From the NCBI GenBank assembly GCA_013399305.1, contig VXAI01000035.1, forward strand, positions 4,410,646-4,474,645: DNA of 64,000 nucleotides, given 5' to 3'. The notes beneath the pieces were generated by a model. The model made no database searches. It was not told the DNA's origin and saw only the letters and a list, made by a program, of their open reading frames with translations. The position numbers and the translations under genes were made by a program. Below are positions 44,709-57,539 of this stretch, in pieces. The first letter of the stretch is position 1. Every line of letters begins with the position of its first letter. This DNA comes from Rostratula benghalensis. Its lineage: Eukaryota; Chordata; Aves; Charadriiformes; Rostratulidae.

Positions 44709-47700
44709 AATGTCAGCCAAAGCAGCTCAACTATTCCTGAGATATCAGCTAGGGAAGACCATACAAAAAAACCCTGGCAGTCTCTTTGAAGGGATGTACT
44801 CTGTCCTTATCCTGGGGGGAGGCACTTGACCTTTGGTAAAGGTGTGACTTCTCTTTTGGATATCTGCTTCAGCGGGTAATTTCAGCTAGAAAACCTGCCA
44901 GAATGTGGGTGAACAACAAGTGTTTAGGAGATCACAGTTCACCCTGTGCTCACACAGGCGGCTTGGGATATGAAGTCAAATATGACTATCCACATTCAAT
45001 GTCTTCAGCTCCAATCCAAAAGCACCTTGATGTGTGCTTCCCCCTGAAAAAAATCCTAGGAACTTCTTCCAGCACCAGTCAGAAAACTGCAAAATTCTGG
45101 TAATAGGGTAAAATATGTGACACATTTCAGCCACCTTTTCCTCTTATGTTCAAGGTCCATATTTTTCTTGCTCGTGCTAAAGGCATTGAGCATCCCTTAA
45201 TGCCCTGGAATTAGGAATTAACATTCCTGGAATAAATTTGCAAAAGACTATTGGAAAAAGCAAATTTAATCGGTAAATTTTAAGACTAAAGGCAGGAACA
45301 AGCCTTTCTTTTCTTTTCTGCCTTAACGATCTTAGCAGCAGGATACCTCCAAATGCATACTTACAGAAAGAGGACGTCTTCTTTCTCTCAGTAGGCAGAA
45401 GGTACCTGCCTTAGCTCATGTTCTCCAACATGTGTCTCGGATCTGGCAGTCAATGCGCAGAGCCCGAGACTGCAGCAGCTGTCATCCCTCATGCTGTGGA
45501 GCCAAAATACCTCCTGATGCATCCCCCCGCTGTGATTCCCATACCGTGATTTTTACCTGGTGGTGTCCTGAGAGGCTTCTCTGTACTGTTCCTCTCCCAC
45601 CTACCCAGAAAGTTGCTGATCAGTTTGTCAGAATAATGCAGTAGATGGATATTGTATCATAACTGAAGTGAAATCACACAATTACAATTTCGGGTACAGC
45701 GTCAGTTTGAACATTGCTTCTTTTACCAGTATTCATACCCTCCAAAATGAATACAAGTACTTTTATTGGAACGATTTCTGCCATTTTTCTCTGGATTGAT
45801 GCTCTAGAGACCAGAGCAATTTCTAGGGAGTTTGCAAGTACATTTAATCTAGTTTTATTTTCTTAATATGACACTTCTTTAAAAAAGAAACAAAAATTTC
45901 TAGGGTTTTATTTTTTTATCACTTTTGAGTATCTAAAATTATGTTAATTAAACATCATCTCTATAATTCACAAAAACATACAGAATAATGATAATTTTCT
46001 GAGGAAAGAATGTTTTGCTGTGCATGGTGTATGTCTAGACCTGCTGCTCTTTACAGTGTATAACACACTTAAAGAACGTCAGCGTAGACAAAAATTAGAC
46101 TAAAAATTAGGTTTGTTCAGCAAATGTTTGATTGCTGTATCACAAACCTTTTATTATAGCATTCAGCTTGAACATGTTTGCATACCTTATTGAGCAAGCT
46201 ACGTGTTTTCCCAGCTAAGGTGTGTATACTGTAGTCATTACATTTTCTCACACTTCACTGCCTGAGCTGCATGGACCACTTTAACTATCGCCAGGAATAC
46301 TTGCTGGAGTTCAGCTGCTCATTTGAGCGCTTCGGTCTGTGTGCTTTATTACTTCAGTGGTGTATGTTGATAAAGTTCTGTTCTGTGCCGTTAAATTTTT
46401 GGTTCTGCCAATCTAACTCTATACCACGCTGAGAGAGCTGCACGCATTTGCTAAGTGCTTACTCTGTGGTGAACATGAGAGGTTGGAACGTTATAATCTG
46501 CAGTGTTTTGTGAAATGAGCTGCATATTTTTGTTTTTATATACGTTGCTTACCCAGTTGTGTACATTTGCCCAACTCATTATACAAAATAAGCTTGATTG
46601 GAATAAGAACATTCTCTACCAGCTGTCTGCTCTGAGTCAGTATGTAACAAAATTAGCAACTTTCTCTTTCCAACAGTGGCATGATTGCATCCAAAGTTTA
46701 AGGCAATTGGTTTGGAGATCTTGTTTGTTTCATTCACTCCATGCAAACATCAAGATTAACAAACCAATTTGTTGCAACTTAATTTGTTTTCACAAATATG
46801 AGCAGAGCAAAGTAACAGAGGGGAAAACTCGGCATTCTAATACTGGAAAATGCTTCCATGTAGAGTATGGAATATTTAGAGACCCAAATATCGTTATGTA
46901 GCTTAGAGCCATATACTGCAAACACAGGAAGATGTAAAATAACTAAAGACCTCTCAAGATGGGCATTTGATCAGATAAGGAATATCTGAAGTACTTAAAA
47001 ATACAATTTTGTAAATTAAGTGTGTGCTTTCATCGAGAGTTGTAAAAATCTCATGACCATAGACAAAATACATGAAACCTCATGTACACGGGTATGTAGT
47101 TTGCTAATTAACGTTGGTGCAAAATTGAATTAACAGATTTAAGAAAGTGTTTTCCTCAACTTGCTAATTTTTTTATATACTTCCAGTAAAACTTACAGGT
47201 TATTCTTAGATTTTGACGGATTTGCAGACTTTGCTTATGTAGCAGCTTGTGCTTTCATCTACAGAATCTTCAGCACTACCTCACCTCAAAAACACTTAAT
47301 TTTTTTAGAGTACAGGGAAATATTCAAACTATATAGTTTACCTGGATTCCTACCTTACCTGTAGAAACATGCCTGGCTCCTGTTGTCAGTGTCCCATGGC
47401 TGATTGCTTTCACTTTAATATTATAATTCACTGTTGTCTGAGCAGGCTGCCTGGAAGGTCCAGATTTGTTTATGCAAATTTTTACATATGAAAGCTTAAT
47501 TGATCTTATTGCTTCAAAGAGTGGCCATTTAATTTTCATACTTCTCATGAACTATTATTTAAGAGTGTAAACACTGTAATAGTTTGTTTTAAAAACAAAT
47601 GTGTGAATACCTAGAGGCAAATATCACTTGGTTGTGGTTTGTCTTCACTGATACTTGTAGGAAAAGAAATTTAAAGAGAGAAATAAAAATGAAATGTATT

Positions 47701-48158
47701 AGTATATCCTGGAACATTACACTAAAATTAATTCAGTGTTTATATTTTGGTTCTTCTGTGTACGTTAATGCTGGGTATTAAAAGAGAAATCGGGTATACT
47801 GGATTTATTATCTGAAAAGTAAATGTAAAACATGAGATGAGCTAAATCCAACCTAAACTTTCATAGCAGAAACAGAGTAATTTTGCATTAAATGACTTAG
47901 AGCAGACAGATGGTAAGGAAGAAAGTTTTGTCTCTCTTTTTTTCTTTCTCCAGCATGAATTTACTTTCAGTATCAGCAGAGATCTAGATTTTGCTCTTTC
48001 TTTCAACTATTAAATATCAGATACAGTTTTTCCAAAGTTACTAGTGTAACTTCAAATCAGAATTGGACTCTTCTCTATCACATTGAAATAAATGATGGCT
48101 ATATGCAATTTTTACAGCGTAACTATTCTGTACAGTTCTTGCAGAGGAAAAGTCCTCT

Positions 48159-48262
48159 GGTTGGAAAGGGGTTGGAAAGGACCTCTGAGATCAAGTCCAA
48201 CCATACATACACAAAACCCCCTACATCTCAGCCACTAGAGCATGCCCTGAAGTGCCTTTCGC
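48159..48262 (-). mobile_element. CR1 LINE 3' fragment, diverged
   Basis: GGTTGGAAAGGACCTCTGAG, ATCAAGTCCAACC and a CACTAGAGCATGCCCTGAAG segment ending GTGCC are reverse-complement CR1 3' sequence of the 'AAGACCTCTAAGATCATCAAG' type, distinct from the other CR1 pieces. The first 11 bases GGTTGGAAAGG are perfectly duplicated (48159-48169 and 48170-48180). Just upstream, CAGAGGA/TCCTCTG form a 7-bp inverted repeat. Confidence 0.85.
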
Positions 48263-49103
48263 CAAGGGAAGTGAAGAGAAATAGTTTTTCTGGGGGAAAG
48301 AAAACCAGGACTCTTTATTATTTTCCCTGCTGCTTTGTGAGGCCTAAGGAGGTACAAAGAAATAACTAAGAAGCTTTAAGAAGTGAAGAAGTTAGAAAGT
48401 TTTCATGAGGACTGTGCCATGTCTCCCAGCTTTCCACCAACCTCTCTAATGCTAACTGCCGCAAACTGGACTGGATTTTCTGTTTTCACATCCAAGTAAC
48501 CCATTTCTCTGTATGGCTAGGATGCCTATTGAAAAATCAGCACACTAAATTCAAAACATACAATCTATGTATATCACTGCAGTGGACAACAACATGAACT
48601 ATTAAAATACCAGGGACACACAAGTTATCTGTTACCTGAGATCTATGGAGAGTAACAGTAAATTATAAGATACACATCTATTCCATATATTCTCTGTATA
48701 TATTTTTTATGCAGCTAGTATGTGCAATACACATATAAAAGATTTCATAATTTATACCTGACCTCTTTGGTTTTGTTTCTTTTTTTTGCTTCTTCACTCC
48801 CAGAGAGTAATTTTCAATGTTGTCAACTTCAGTAAAACCAAAAGCCTCTATAGAGATGGGATGGCTCCAATGGTGAAATCCACAAGCAGACCAAAATGGT
48901 AAGTTATCCTTTTCAAGACTTGCCTAATGAGATAAAAGTGTTTTATTTTGCACTTTCTTGCAGAGAAGACCTTATGACTCAGGTACACCTTTTGGTAAGA
49001 TTAGGAGAGAACTTTGAGGCAAAAGCAGTTTTGTGAAGACAAGTTCTCCTTGGAGCTGATGGACAGTATGAACTCCAAATGCCTTTTTCTCTGACATGCT
49101 GTG
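48263..49103. other. Non-coding stretch, nothing recognised
   Basis: No element or exon signal. Confidence 0.5.
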
Positions 49104-49216
49104 ATCATAGAATCATAAACCGGTTTGAGTTTGAAGGGACCTTAAACATATCTAGTTTCAACCTTCCAATAGACCAGGTTGCTCAAAGCCCCCTCCAACC
49201 TGGCCTTGAACACTTG
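49104..49216 (-). mobile_element. CR1 LINE 3' fragment
   Basis: TCATAGAATCATAAACCGGT, TTGAAGGGACCTTAAACATA, then AGACCAGGTTGCTCAAAGCC and CAACCTGGCCTTGAACACTT match the reverse complement of the CR1 3' end. A CR1 segment of about 15 bases between TTCCAA and AGACCAGG is missing, an internal deletion. The element is truncated after CACTTG. Confidence 0.92.
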
Positions 49217-51640
49217 ATGGTGTATTGTAATGTCTTGTTTCAAGTAGCATGACTGATGTCCATTCAGGCAAACTAAACAGGGCTTGGGCCAAATTACTTT
49301 TCAGAGACATCCTCAACGCCCAACTCTTAGGACAGTGCCCAGTCCAGTTTTGGCATGTGTCAGCTAGCAATCCTCCCAGTATGGAAGATGGACTGGGCCT
49401 GGACTGGTTCTGAAAGGTTGTTTGGATTTGTTCTCCCTGTTTTGCTAGGGGTGGCTGGAGTTTAGCGGAAGAATGTGAGCTCTGCCTTGGAAGTTGACTC
49501 GTGAATGAGCAGTGTCTGCTCTGCTTTATCTAAGGCAGAAGATGGTGGCCAAACAACCTGGTCTTAAGCAGCATGTTGTATACAACACAGAAGGGCATGC
49601 ACATATGAAACATATGAATACCCAAATAGATGGTTCATTTCTCGAAGTGAATGTAATGAAACGTCTGCTGTGAATAATAGTATGTAAATCTAATGAGTCC
49701 TAATGCATGCAAAACTCCCAAGAATTATATGATTTGCCTTCAGCTAGGAGACTTGCTTGAATATGGATAGTGAGGTTAGGCCATAAGTGTACAGTAATGT
49801 ATTCCTGTAAGCCTTTGCAGCTGCTGCTTTTTACTAGTTAATTAATAATATGTTTGATCAATCTGCACATTATAGGAGCCTTATGAATGTATCTTTCTTA
49901 AAAACTTCAACTGTCACAGAATTTCCACCTACTAGAGGCTAACTTTTGGTGGCCATAAAATCACTGCTTTTGGATGACTATGTTTTCATCTGGCCAACAG
50001 AATTTGGTTATTTTATCTATGTGGTAAGGTCATATGGACAGAAGGGCCGTCTCACTTTACAGTTAGTGGATGGAATAAATTCCAGCTCAATAGGAGCATG
50101 TAATAACATTGAAAATTAATTTAAAAAAAAAAAATCCATTGTGTTTAGTGTTTTTGTAGCAAAAGTCATGTTAATTGTGTTTACTATTTAACTTCAGAAA
50201 AATATTTTGGGGCATTTCAGAGTAATGTTTATCAAGCATACTTTAATCATCTTTCAGAACCTTTTCCTTCTCTCACCAGGGTCTCGTATTTGCAGCTAAG
50301 TATACTGTGTGTTAAGTTTACCTATAAATCAGATATTGCTTTCATACAAATTTTATGCCTTTGGTTTCAAATTAAAGTGTAAATCTTACAAAACAATGCA
50401 AAATGAGCTTTTTCCAGAACATGTAGTCTCCTTCACTATTTTTTTAAAACAGATTTCTCTTCCATTTCCCTTGACATCTATTTATTTTTGTGGTTTTTAT
50501 TTTTAGGGTATGTATTTTGCTCCCATGAAAGTGGGGAATAAATAACATTGCCTGGAGCCAGGCACAGTGTAGGCAGCAGGTGCTGAGCAGCTTCCTTGTA
50601 GAGGGCTACTACCATACTTTAATCCCATTTCAGAAATTCTAGCTGTAATGTTTTTTTTCTTTAAAAAGATCATTATTCTATTAGGGAATTTTTTTTTTCT
50701 AATAGTCTGTGTATGAAAGCATCTTGCTGTACTTTGAAGGTGCACATTTAATTCATACTGTTATCAGGGACCTTAGTGATATTGGGGTCTACTCAATATA
50801 ATTTTCTGCCTTGATGTTAATAGGAGTTATGCATGTGTTTTCCAAGTAGGAAAACACATACAGTATTTTCAGATATATGCTTTCTATTAGAGCTTCCTTC
50901 CATTTGGATTATGCCTTTTACAATTACTTCTGTATCTGTTTCCATGGCATTCTAGTGAAACTTGTAAACAAAATTTTCTCTTTCTCTGTTTGCTGAAATG
51001 GGATTTACTCGTACTTGCAGTTGCTAATGCAGCTCACAGGTAGTTGTGGTGCTTGAATGTGAACAGGGCAACATCCATCTGCATCAATTTGATCCTGTTT
51101 GATGCTTTTTTAATATTAGTGTAGTAAGCACTACTGAATCATCCAGTACTGCAAAAGAGCTGAGGTTTACGCAAAGGTACTCAGGATTCAGAATTGTGGA
51201 AGGAAGCCATTGGAACTCTCAACCTTGTGTTAAGATTTAAGTCAGTATAGGAGGTTAGTGGATCTAATCTAATTAAATTAGAAAATGATGTATTAATTAC
51301 AAAAAGTTGAAGAAACACAAAAGGGTTGAAAATCAAATTAAAAAGAAGGTTACCAGAAGCTGTGGTCTGCAAGTATTCTGTAACAGGGCTCAGTTTCTCA
51401 TCCCTGAACTCTTCTGTACTAAATATTTGAGGAGCTCATCATTATTGTGCCTACCTGTGGCAGGCATGTGATACATATCAAAGTTCTCCCAACTTCCTCG
51501 GGCCACACTGACAAAAGCAATGCTATGTCACACCTCACTATTCTGCTCCCCTTTTTATAGAATCAGATTTGATTTTTAGGGTGCTAAAGTTTTGAGAGAG
51601 ACAGGTACATTATTCCTCTTAATAACAGATATTTAAGACC
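49217..51640. other. 2.4 kb non-coding stretch
   Basis: It contains a run of 12 A (50123-50134) and the inverted repeat TGCCTGG-AG-CCAGGCA near 50550. No gene or repeat family is recognised. Confidence 0.5.
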
Positions 51641-51722
51641 GAGTTATGCCCTTTGGATTTACATGAGAAAATTTCCACTGTAGTCAGGATAGAATTTGAC
51701 CATATTGCTCACAAAATCCTGC
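51641..51722. repeat. Possible ancient palindromic repeat fragment
   Basis: GACCGAGTTATGCCCTTTGG, ATTTACATGAGAAAATTTCC, ACTGTAGTCAGGATAGAATT and TGACC recall the same sauropsid repeat class as 18955-19050 (fragments like TTTACAY..., ACTGAAGTCA, AGAATTTGACC). It is heavily diverged. Confidence 0.4.
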
Positions 51723-51904
51723 ATATCAAATGTAGAGTGGCCTCCAGAGACTGTGAATTTTAATGTTTGTTTTCAACGTTGTTATGCGAACATGGCTCCA
51801 AGCTTTGCAACATTTTGTGAGTTTGATTCTTGACTGTGGAACAAATCACTGCCAAGTGCTCTTGAAGTAGAGAGTGTGTCAAACAGATCAACGTTTTTTG
51901 ACCT

Positions 51905-52010
51905 GTATTCCCTTGCCCTGTGGGGTAAGATCTTTAAATGCAGTCAGCATCAAGGTTCAGCTCAGTGTTACTGATGTAAATGGAGTATATCACTGTCATC
52001 AAAGCACTCT
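51905..52010. repeat. Possible second ancient palindromic repeat fragment
   Basis: AGTGTTACTGATGTAAATGG, AGTATATCACTGTCATCAAA and CTGGTGTTGACA resemble the inner part of the repeat class seen at 18955-19050 (ACTGGTGTAAATC...GGAGT...). About 180 bases separate it from the fragment at 51641. Confidence 0.33.
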
Positions 52011-55000
52011 ATGTGGACACAGATGTTCTGGTGTTGACATATTCTTCTCTTTTGAAGTAAGGCCAAACACTTGCAGTAATGAGCTACTTAGAAAGGGGAA
52101 GCAGTATGCTGAAGGATAAGGGAAAAACAGATGTCATGGTAAAGAAAAAGATTAGTTTTTAAAAAGCAAAAACCAGAAAAACTAATTCTGATTAAAACAA
52201 TACCTACTTTCCCCATACATGGTAATGGGTTTACTGAATATTCTTTCCCAGAGGGATAGAGAAAAATAAAAAAAGAACTAAGTAGTTTAAGTTCTGAGTC
52301 CCTCTACCCATTTTTTCTGCATTTTTTGTGGACTTGCTCTGTTGACACTGATTAGTATAGGGTTGTGTCAGCTGCATCAGTTACATTTCACTGCAATGAA
52401 TCATAGCTCATACGTAGAAATGCAGTTGTGTCACACCATGTTACATCAGATGCACTTCATAGCAAATTGGACAAGATGAAACGCAAGATTTTCTTTCAAG
52501 CCAGTGGAATGCACTGTGTCTGATCACTTAGCATTTCTGCTTAAAATTAGCTGGTTGTTCAGAAGTATTACATCAAGATTTTAGAGAACTGGGTTTTTTT
52601 TCTCAGTAAAAACTACTACAAATATAAGCCACTTAATTATGATTATTAGAGACCTCTATTTGCTTGGCTCTTTTTTTCTTTGTCTCATTTGTGGAGTTGA
52701 AATCTTTGAAAGGAGATGGATTTGAGGAACTGAAATTTTTGCTATGCTGATGCAGTTTCTTATGTAATCTTTTTCTTTGCTGCTTCATTTAACTGCAACC
52801 TAATTTTGTTGCTGTTTCTTAATCGTGATTTCACACCAAAAGCCCTGTCCTTGGAAGGTATTAATAACGTCTGGCATAGCAGTGAAGGACCATTTCAATA
52901 CATACAGTGTAATATTATATTGGCTACACGAAGTTTTACAACTTTCTCAAAGTGAAATAGAAGAGTGAGTTGTTTGAGAGGCAGCAGATTTTCCAAATGA
53001 TGAAGTGAGCAAATATTCCCTTTGGGCAGAGAACAGCTATAACTCTTGATTATTCAGTGTGAGCATTGCCTCACTGGGGACATTAGTTTTTCAAATTGTG
53101 CTAATCTTTTAAAAGTAACAACTGGCCACTCATCACCTTAGGTATTTCAGCAAGATCATGTGCAAAACTCTAATTAGTATTTATAGAACAGCAACTCCTC
53201 CCAGTAGAATAGTAGTGGTAGCTGGCAAATATCTGGTTGACACCTGTTAAGTCTTCAGACATCCATTGTATTTTATTCTGCATTTCAAATGAGCGGAGAG
53301 CAGTAGGTGAAGTCCCCATAATTAAGGGATAAAGGATAATAAATAGCATGGTTCTTGAGTGGATGAACACAAGGTTAAAGGCTGTTCTGCAGTTGTGATG
53401 CTGTATTTCAGGAACTGTTTGTTTGTAAGTAATAATGCTAGCTAAAATATTATGGAGCCTTCAGCATATGAGAGAGGATTTATGTCTAGATTTGCATGTG
53501 TTTTGTTTATAATGTCAGATTTCAAACTGCTTCTTGGCAAAGCAGCTACTTTCTTCCCTGTCTTTTATCTCACTCAGAATTGTTGGCTTTTAACTGGATA
53601 GCTGCTTTCCCCAGCAAGAACTCCACTACCTCTGTTGTTATAACATCTACAGTTAAATACTCATAACACATTGCTTCTGAAGGGTTTTTCTTTTCCAGTA
53701 AACCTGGGAGTACAGAAAAACTTCTAGGTAATTAATTCAAATTTGAATCTATATGTATCTTGGTAAATATTGTCATGATGAGGATTTTTGGTAGACATCG
53801 AGAAAAGCAATGCAAGTTTTATGAACAATACTCCCATATGTTCCATTCATCAGTGGGGGACAAGACTGAGAAAATCTGAATTTTGAGTAGCTAAAATGTG
53901 TTGATTCTTGCCAAGTTTCTTTAACATTTGTGTCTACAATGCAGTGTTACAATCACTACCATGTCTACCAGGCTGCATTATGCATTCAGAGACTCTCAGC
54001 AGCATTTTTAGTATGTATGTATATATCTTTAGCCATAAGATAAGCTGTTTGTGAAATGAGCTGTCATTTGTGGTGAAACAGTTTTGAGAATAAAGCACTA
54101 AATATATATATAGCTTGCTAATCTGAAGACTAGAATTGCTTACTGTAAAATATATAGCGGGCTAGGGTTAGTGATAACATCACCTGAATTTAGGTAAAGA
54201 AGATGAACAAGCTGCTATCATTACCTGATTCCTTCCTTGGCCTATTTTAGAACTTTGGCTACTCTCTGAAGTTTGTTCCTTTGTCAGTTTTATAATGTAA
54301 TGTGTACTTGTTTGTGTTCAGGGATATAGTGAGAATGCTTTTGGAGGTTCAGAAATATTTCTCATGGCACAGGTATGTGTTGATGCAGAGTTTGCCAGGT
54401 TTAGACATGGCTCCTCAGAGCTGCTCCCTCCCATGTGCTAGTACAACTCTGCGTAGGATCTCCACAGTGGGAGCTGGCCCAGGTTAGAAGTCAAATTTCA
54501 AGGAGAAGAAGGAGGATTTAATCTTGGCCTGGTTCACCACATAGATCCAAAACAAGCAGTATGGGCCTCCAACTGGAGGGGCAAGAGAATGAGGGCAGCA
54601 GCTGCCAGGAAAATATCTTGAGAAGTTTCTCTGCAACCACAGCCTCCGTTTCAATAACTTGTAGCATTTTATTTGGAGAACATGGAGAAAAAGACATTGC
54701 AGTATTGACCTTTTAAAATCCCACACTGAGCGATGAGCAGGCATAGCCTTGGTCTTACTGAAGTTCTTTGGAAGAAAATAAGATGTTTTTAGACAGTTTT
54801 GAGGTTGACACGTATATGGAAGTAAATTAACTGCCTCTGAAGTCAATCCCTGGGCAAATTAATGTTTACGTGAATCTCTTGAAATAACAAAATAAACTTT
54901 TCCACAATCCCATAAAGGAAACACACTCTCTTCCCCTTACCCAGTCCAGCAAAGGCAGTTATTGTTGAGAATAGAGAGTAGGTTACACATCACTCCTAGC

Positions 55001-57539
55001 AGCCACAGCAGCTTTTGTGGAAATGGAGGAGAGGTTATGTTCTGCTGACATAAAGCATGAATCAGATCCCAAAACTATTGTGCTTATTGTGCAAAGCAAA
55101 TGGGATTTGTTTGTGGCAAGAATTAAAGAAAGATAGATTTTATTGACTGGATACTTTATGGGATTAAGATTGGAATTCTGTTGGGGAAAACTTAAAAACA
55201 AGGAAATTAAATTAATACAAAAGAAAGGAAATAAATTTTAGGATTCAAAGGGAAAATAATGAAGAAGATCCAGTACACTGCTAAACCTTCATTTAAATAT
55301 CCCACCTATTTTATATGTGTGCGTGTGTTTGCTCATCATTTATCTGACTGATGTCCTATAAATCAATGTATATAGATTACAACAGAGTCAAAAGGCCCCA
55401 GCCAGTATCAAGACTCATTGTGCTTAGTGCTGTGGAAACATATAAACAGACAAACTCCTTTTCCAAAGTTGTGAAAATTTTATGATTGATTTCAGTAAAA
55501 GCAAAGTTAGGCCAGTACTGAGCACTTCCAAAAATTCCATCCTTAAAGATTTATTCCAAGCAGTAACTGTTTAAAAAATGACATACTGCTTACATAAGAG
55601 TCTAAATATTTGATGGTTATAGTATTTACATCTAAAACACCAGAGGCTATATGCTTTAATACCTCAATCTGTTTCCCATATACTGTGTCAACATGAGTTC
55701 CCTGCTTTGACTGAGGGTGCTCTGTGATCCCTAAGGTTGTGTTCATGAAAGGTTGCCTTTGGTACTACTTTATTCATGGAAGGTTTGAAGAACATGGGTA
55801 AAAAAATGGGTTTATTCCTGATAGATTTGCTTTTGTTGTCTGTAAATAATTAATTACTGGGGTGCAGATGAGAACTTCAAAATCTTAAAAAGGCGCAGTT
55901 GCCTGAAAATAGTTCCCCCATCAGCAGTGCAAATCACGATGAATTTTGCAGTTGGAAGGTTTTGTGGCAGTTTAAAACAACTGAATTGTAGGTTTTTACC
56001 ACTACAGTCCATGGTACTGAGTTTAATGGCTGCAAAATATGACCAGAGCTGTGCATCGCATCCCATACTGAAACAGGTCATTCTCTTTCCTCAGGTGATG
56101 GGCATTTGGTGGAACTGATTGCATGAAAAGTGTTCACAGAAGTGGGTCCCTAACCTTGGCAGGTTTAGAAAAAAAAAAAGTACATAAAATTGAGGCTTTT
56201 TTCCCCAAAATGAGTCTGTAAGTTAGATAAATATGGGCAGCACTAAACTCAAAGCAGAGTCAAACTACCAAAAGGACATTGCAGCTTTTCATTGCAATTT
56301 TGTACTTTGAACTAATGGAGCGAAGCAGAATGAAAATCACCTCTGTTAAGAATGGCATTTATCAGCCGTAAGTACTTAGTAGTAAAGAGCCCTACACAGA
56401 CAAAGCTGAGTGTCACCAAGAAAAGTACTTGAAAATCAGGCTGTTAACACAAGACTACACAAATAAGAGTCAAAAACTGTAATCAGAAAATGCAACTTCT
56501 CTTTAAGAATGTTTTAATGGTCTGAAGAGTGCTAGACAAGTTGAATTTAACAAGATGTAATAACCTATGACATAATATAATTGAGAATGCACCAGGACGC
56601 AGCACAGTCAGGTTAAATTTTGGCTTTCCTTCACTTAGCCATGCAACTTTAAAGATCTTTCAACATATAATTTTAAAAATACATAGGGTTCTTTAAATTT
56701 ACATATGACATAAAATCATAGGGTGTACAATATATCAGAAATACAATTCTAAGTAAAGTTAGGGCTGCAATATCCAGCCTAATATTTTTAATGTTTTTTT
56801 TAATCATTAACAACATTTTTTTCATTCATTTTCTGTGAAGAAACAATATTTAGTGCAGAAGAAAATGATGGGAACTATTCGTTGTGAACTGATAAGGGTG
56901 AGGAGGCTACCAGCCACCTGCCTTATAGTTGAAGTGCCATGGTAAAAAGCCAAAGCAATGAGTTCAATTCCTCTTTTAATAGAACATAGAATAGAAGACA
57001 AAACCAATTTGCTGTACTGTGGAAATTGAGAATTGTAGAGAAAATAAGCAATAAATAAGTATGGCAGCTGATAATGCAGGAACAGAACATTAAAATAATA
57101 GGTGCTGTATCTTGAACTTTATCTCATGGGATTCAACAGTTGTATATAAACCCATAATATAGAAACCTGTTTTTTATGCTGTGATTATTAGGGTTAAGTT
57201 ATGAATTAACTTCTGGATCATATGTCATCAGTTTGAGAGAATTAAAATTTGATGATAATAGAATAGAGATAAGATCTTTCCTGCATCTCTAGACACTGAA
57301 GCAGTGGCTAAAGTTTTCTTTCAACTGCTTCAAGTAGAATTATTGAATTCTAGCTTGAAAGTGAAACTTCATCTTCCTGCTTTGCTATATTAAGCATCTC
57401 CAAGACTGAAAACCTAGCAAGAGCTCTCCTAATGTGATTAGAAAGTACCCAGTATTTTTTGGCAGCAAATACTAATTTCAATCTTTCTGTTGAGTACTGC
57501 TCAGGCAGCACAAGGATAACTAGCTGTCAGACGCTTTGG
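52011..57539. other. 5.5 kb AT-rich non-coding stretch
   Basis: No repeat hallmark or assignable exon. The 120-codon minus frame at 54484-54846 is unrecognised. An (AT)n patch lies near 54103-54111. Confidence 0.5.

Larger units (their letters stand above)
35666..48158. other. 12.5 kb stretch without recognisable repeats or genes
   Basis: No CR1, MIR or transposon hallmark is visible. It contains homopolymers (36804-36820, 44661-44708), a TATATA patch near 41490-41520, and several unrecognised frames: 39659-40021 (120 codons), 40850-41272 (140 codons), 46503-46901 (132 codons), all plus. The last two are Phe/Cys/Leu/Ser-rich, as expected of translated AT-rich DNA. Confidence 0.5.

Noticed and set aside
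44502..44829. Possible membrane protein (plus) or lysine-rich protein (minus)
   Set aside because: Both come from the T/G homopolymer tract at 44661-44708.
46503..46901. 132-codon plus-strand open frame with a hydrophobic start
   Set aside because: No family match. The hydrophobic N-terminus is what T-rich DNA gives. No supporting exon structure.
47108..47130. Resemblance to a mariner/MADE1-type end (GTTGGTGCAAAATTGAATT)
   Set aside because: Only a short partial match with no partner inverted repeat nearby, and that family is not expected in birds.
50550..50585. GCCAGGCACAGTGTAGGCAGCAGGTGCTGA, resembling an L2 3' end
   Set aside because: Match limited to about 25 bases with no continuation either side.
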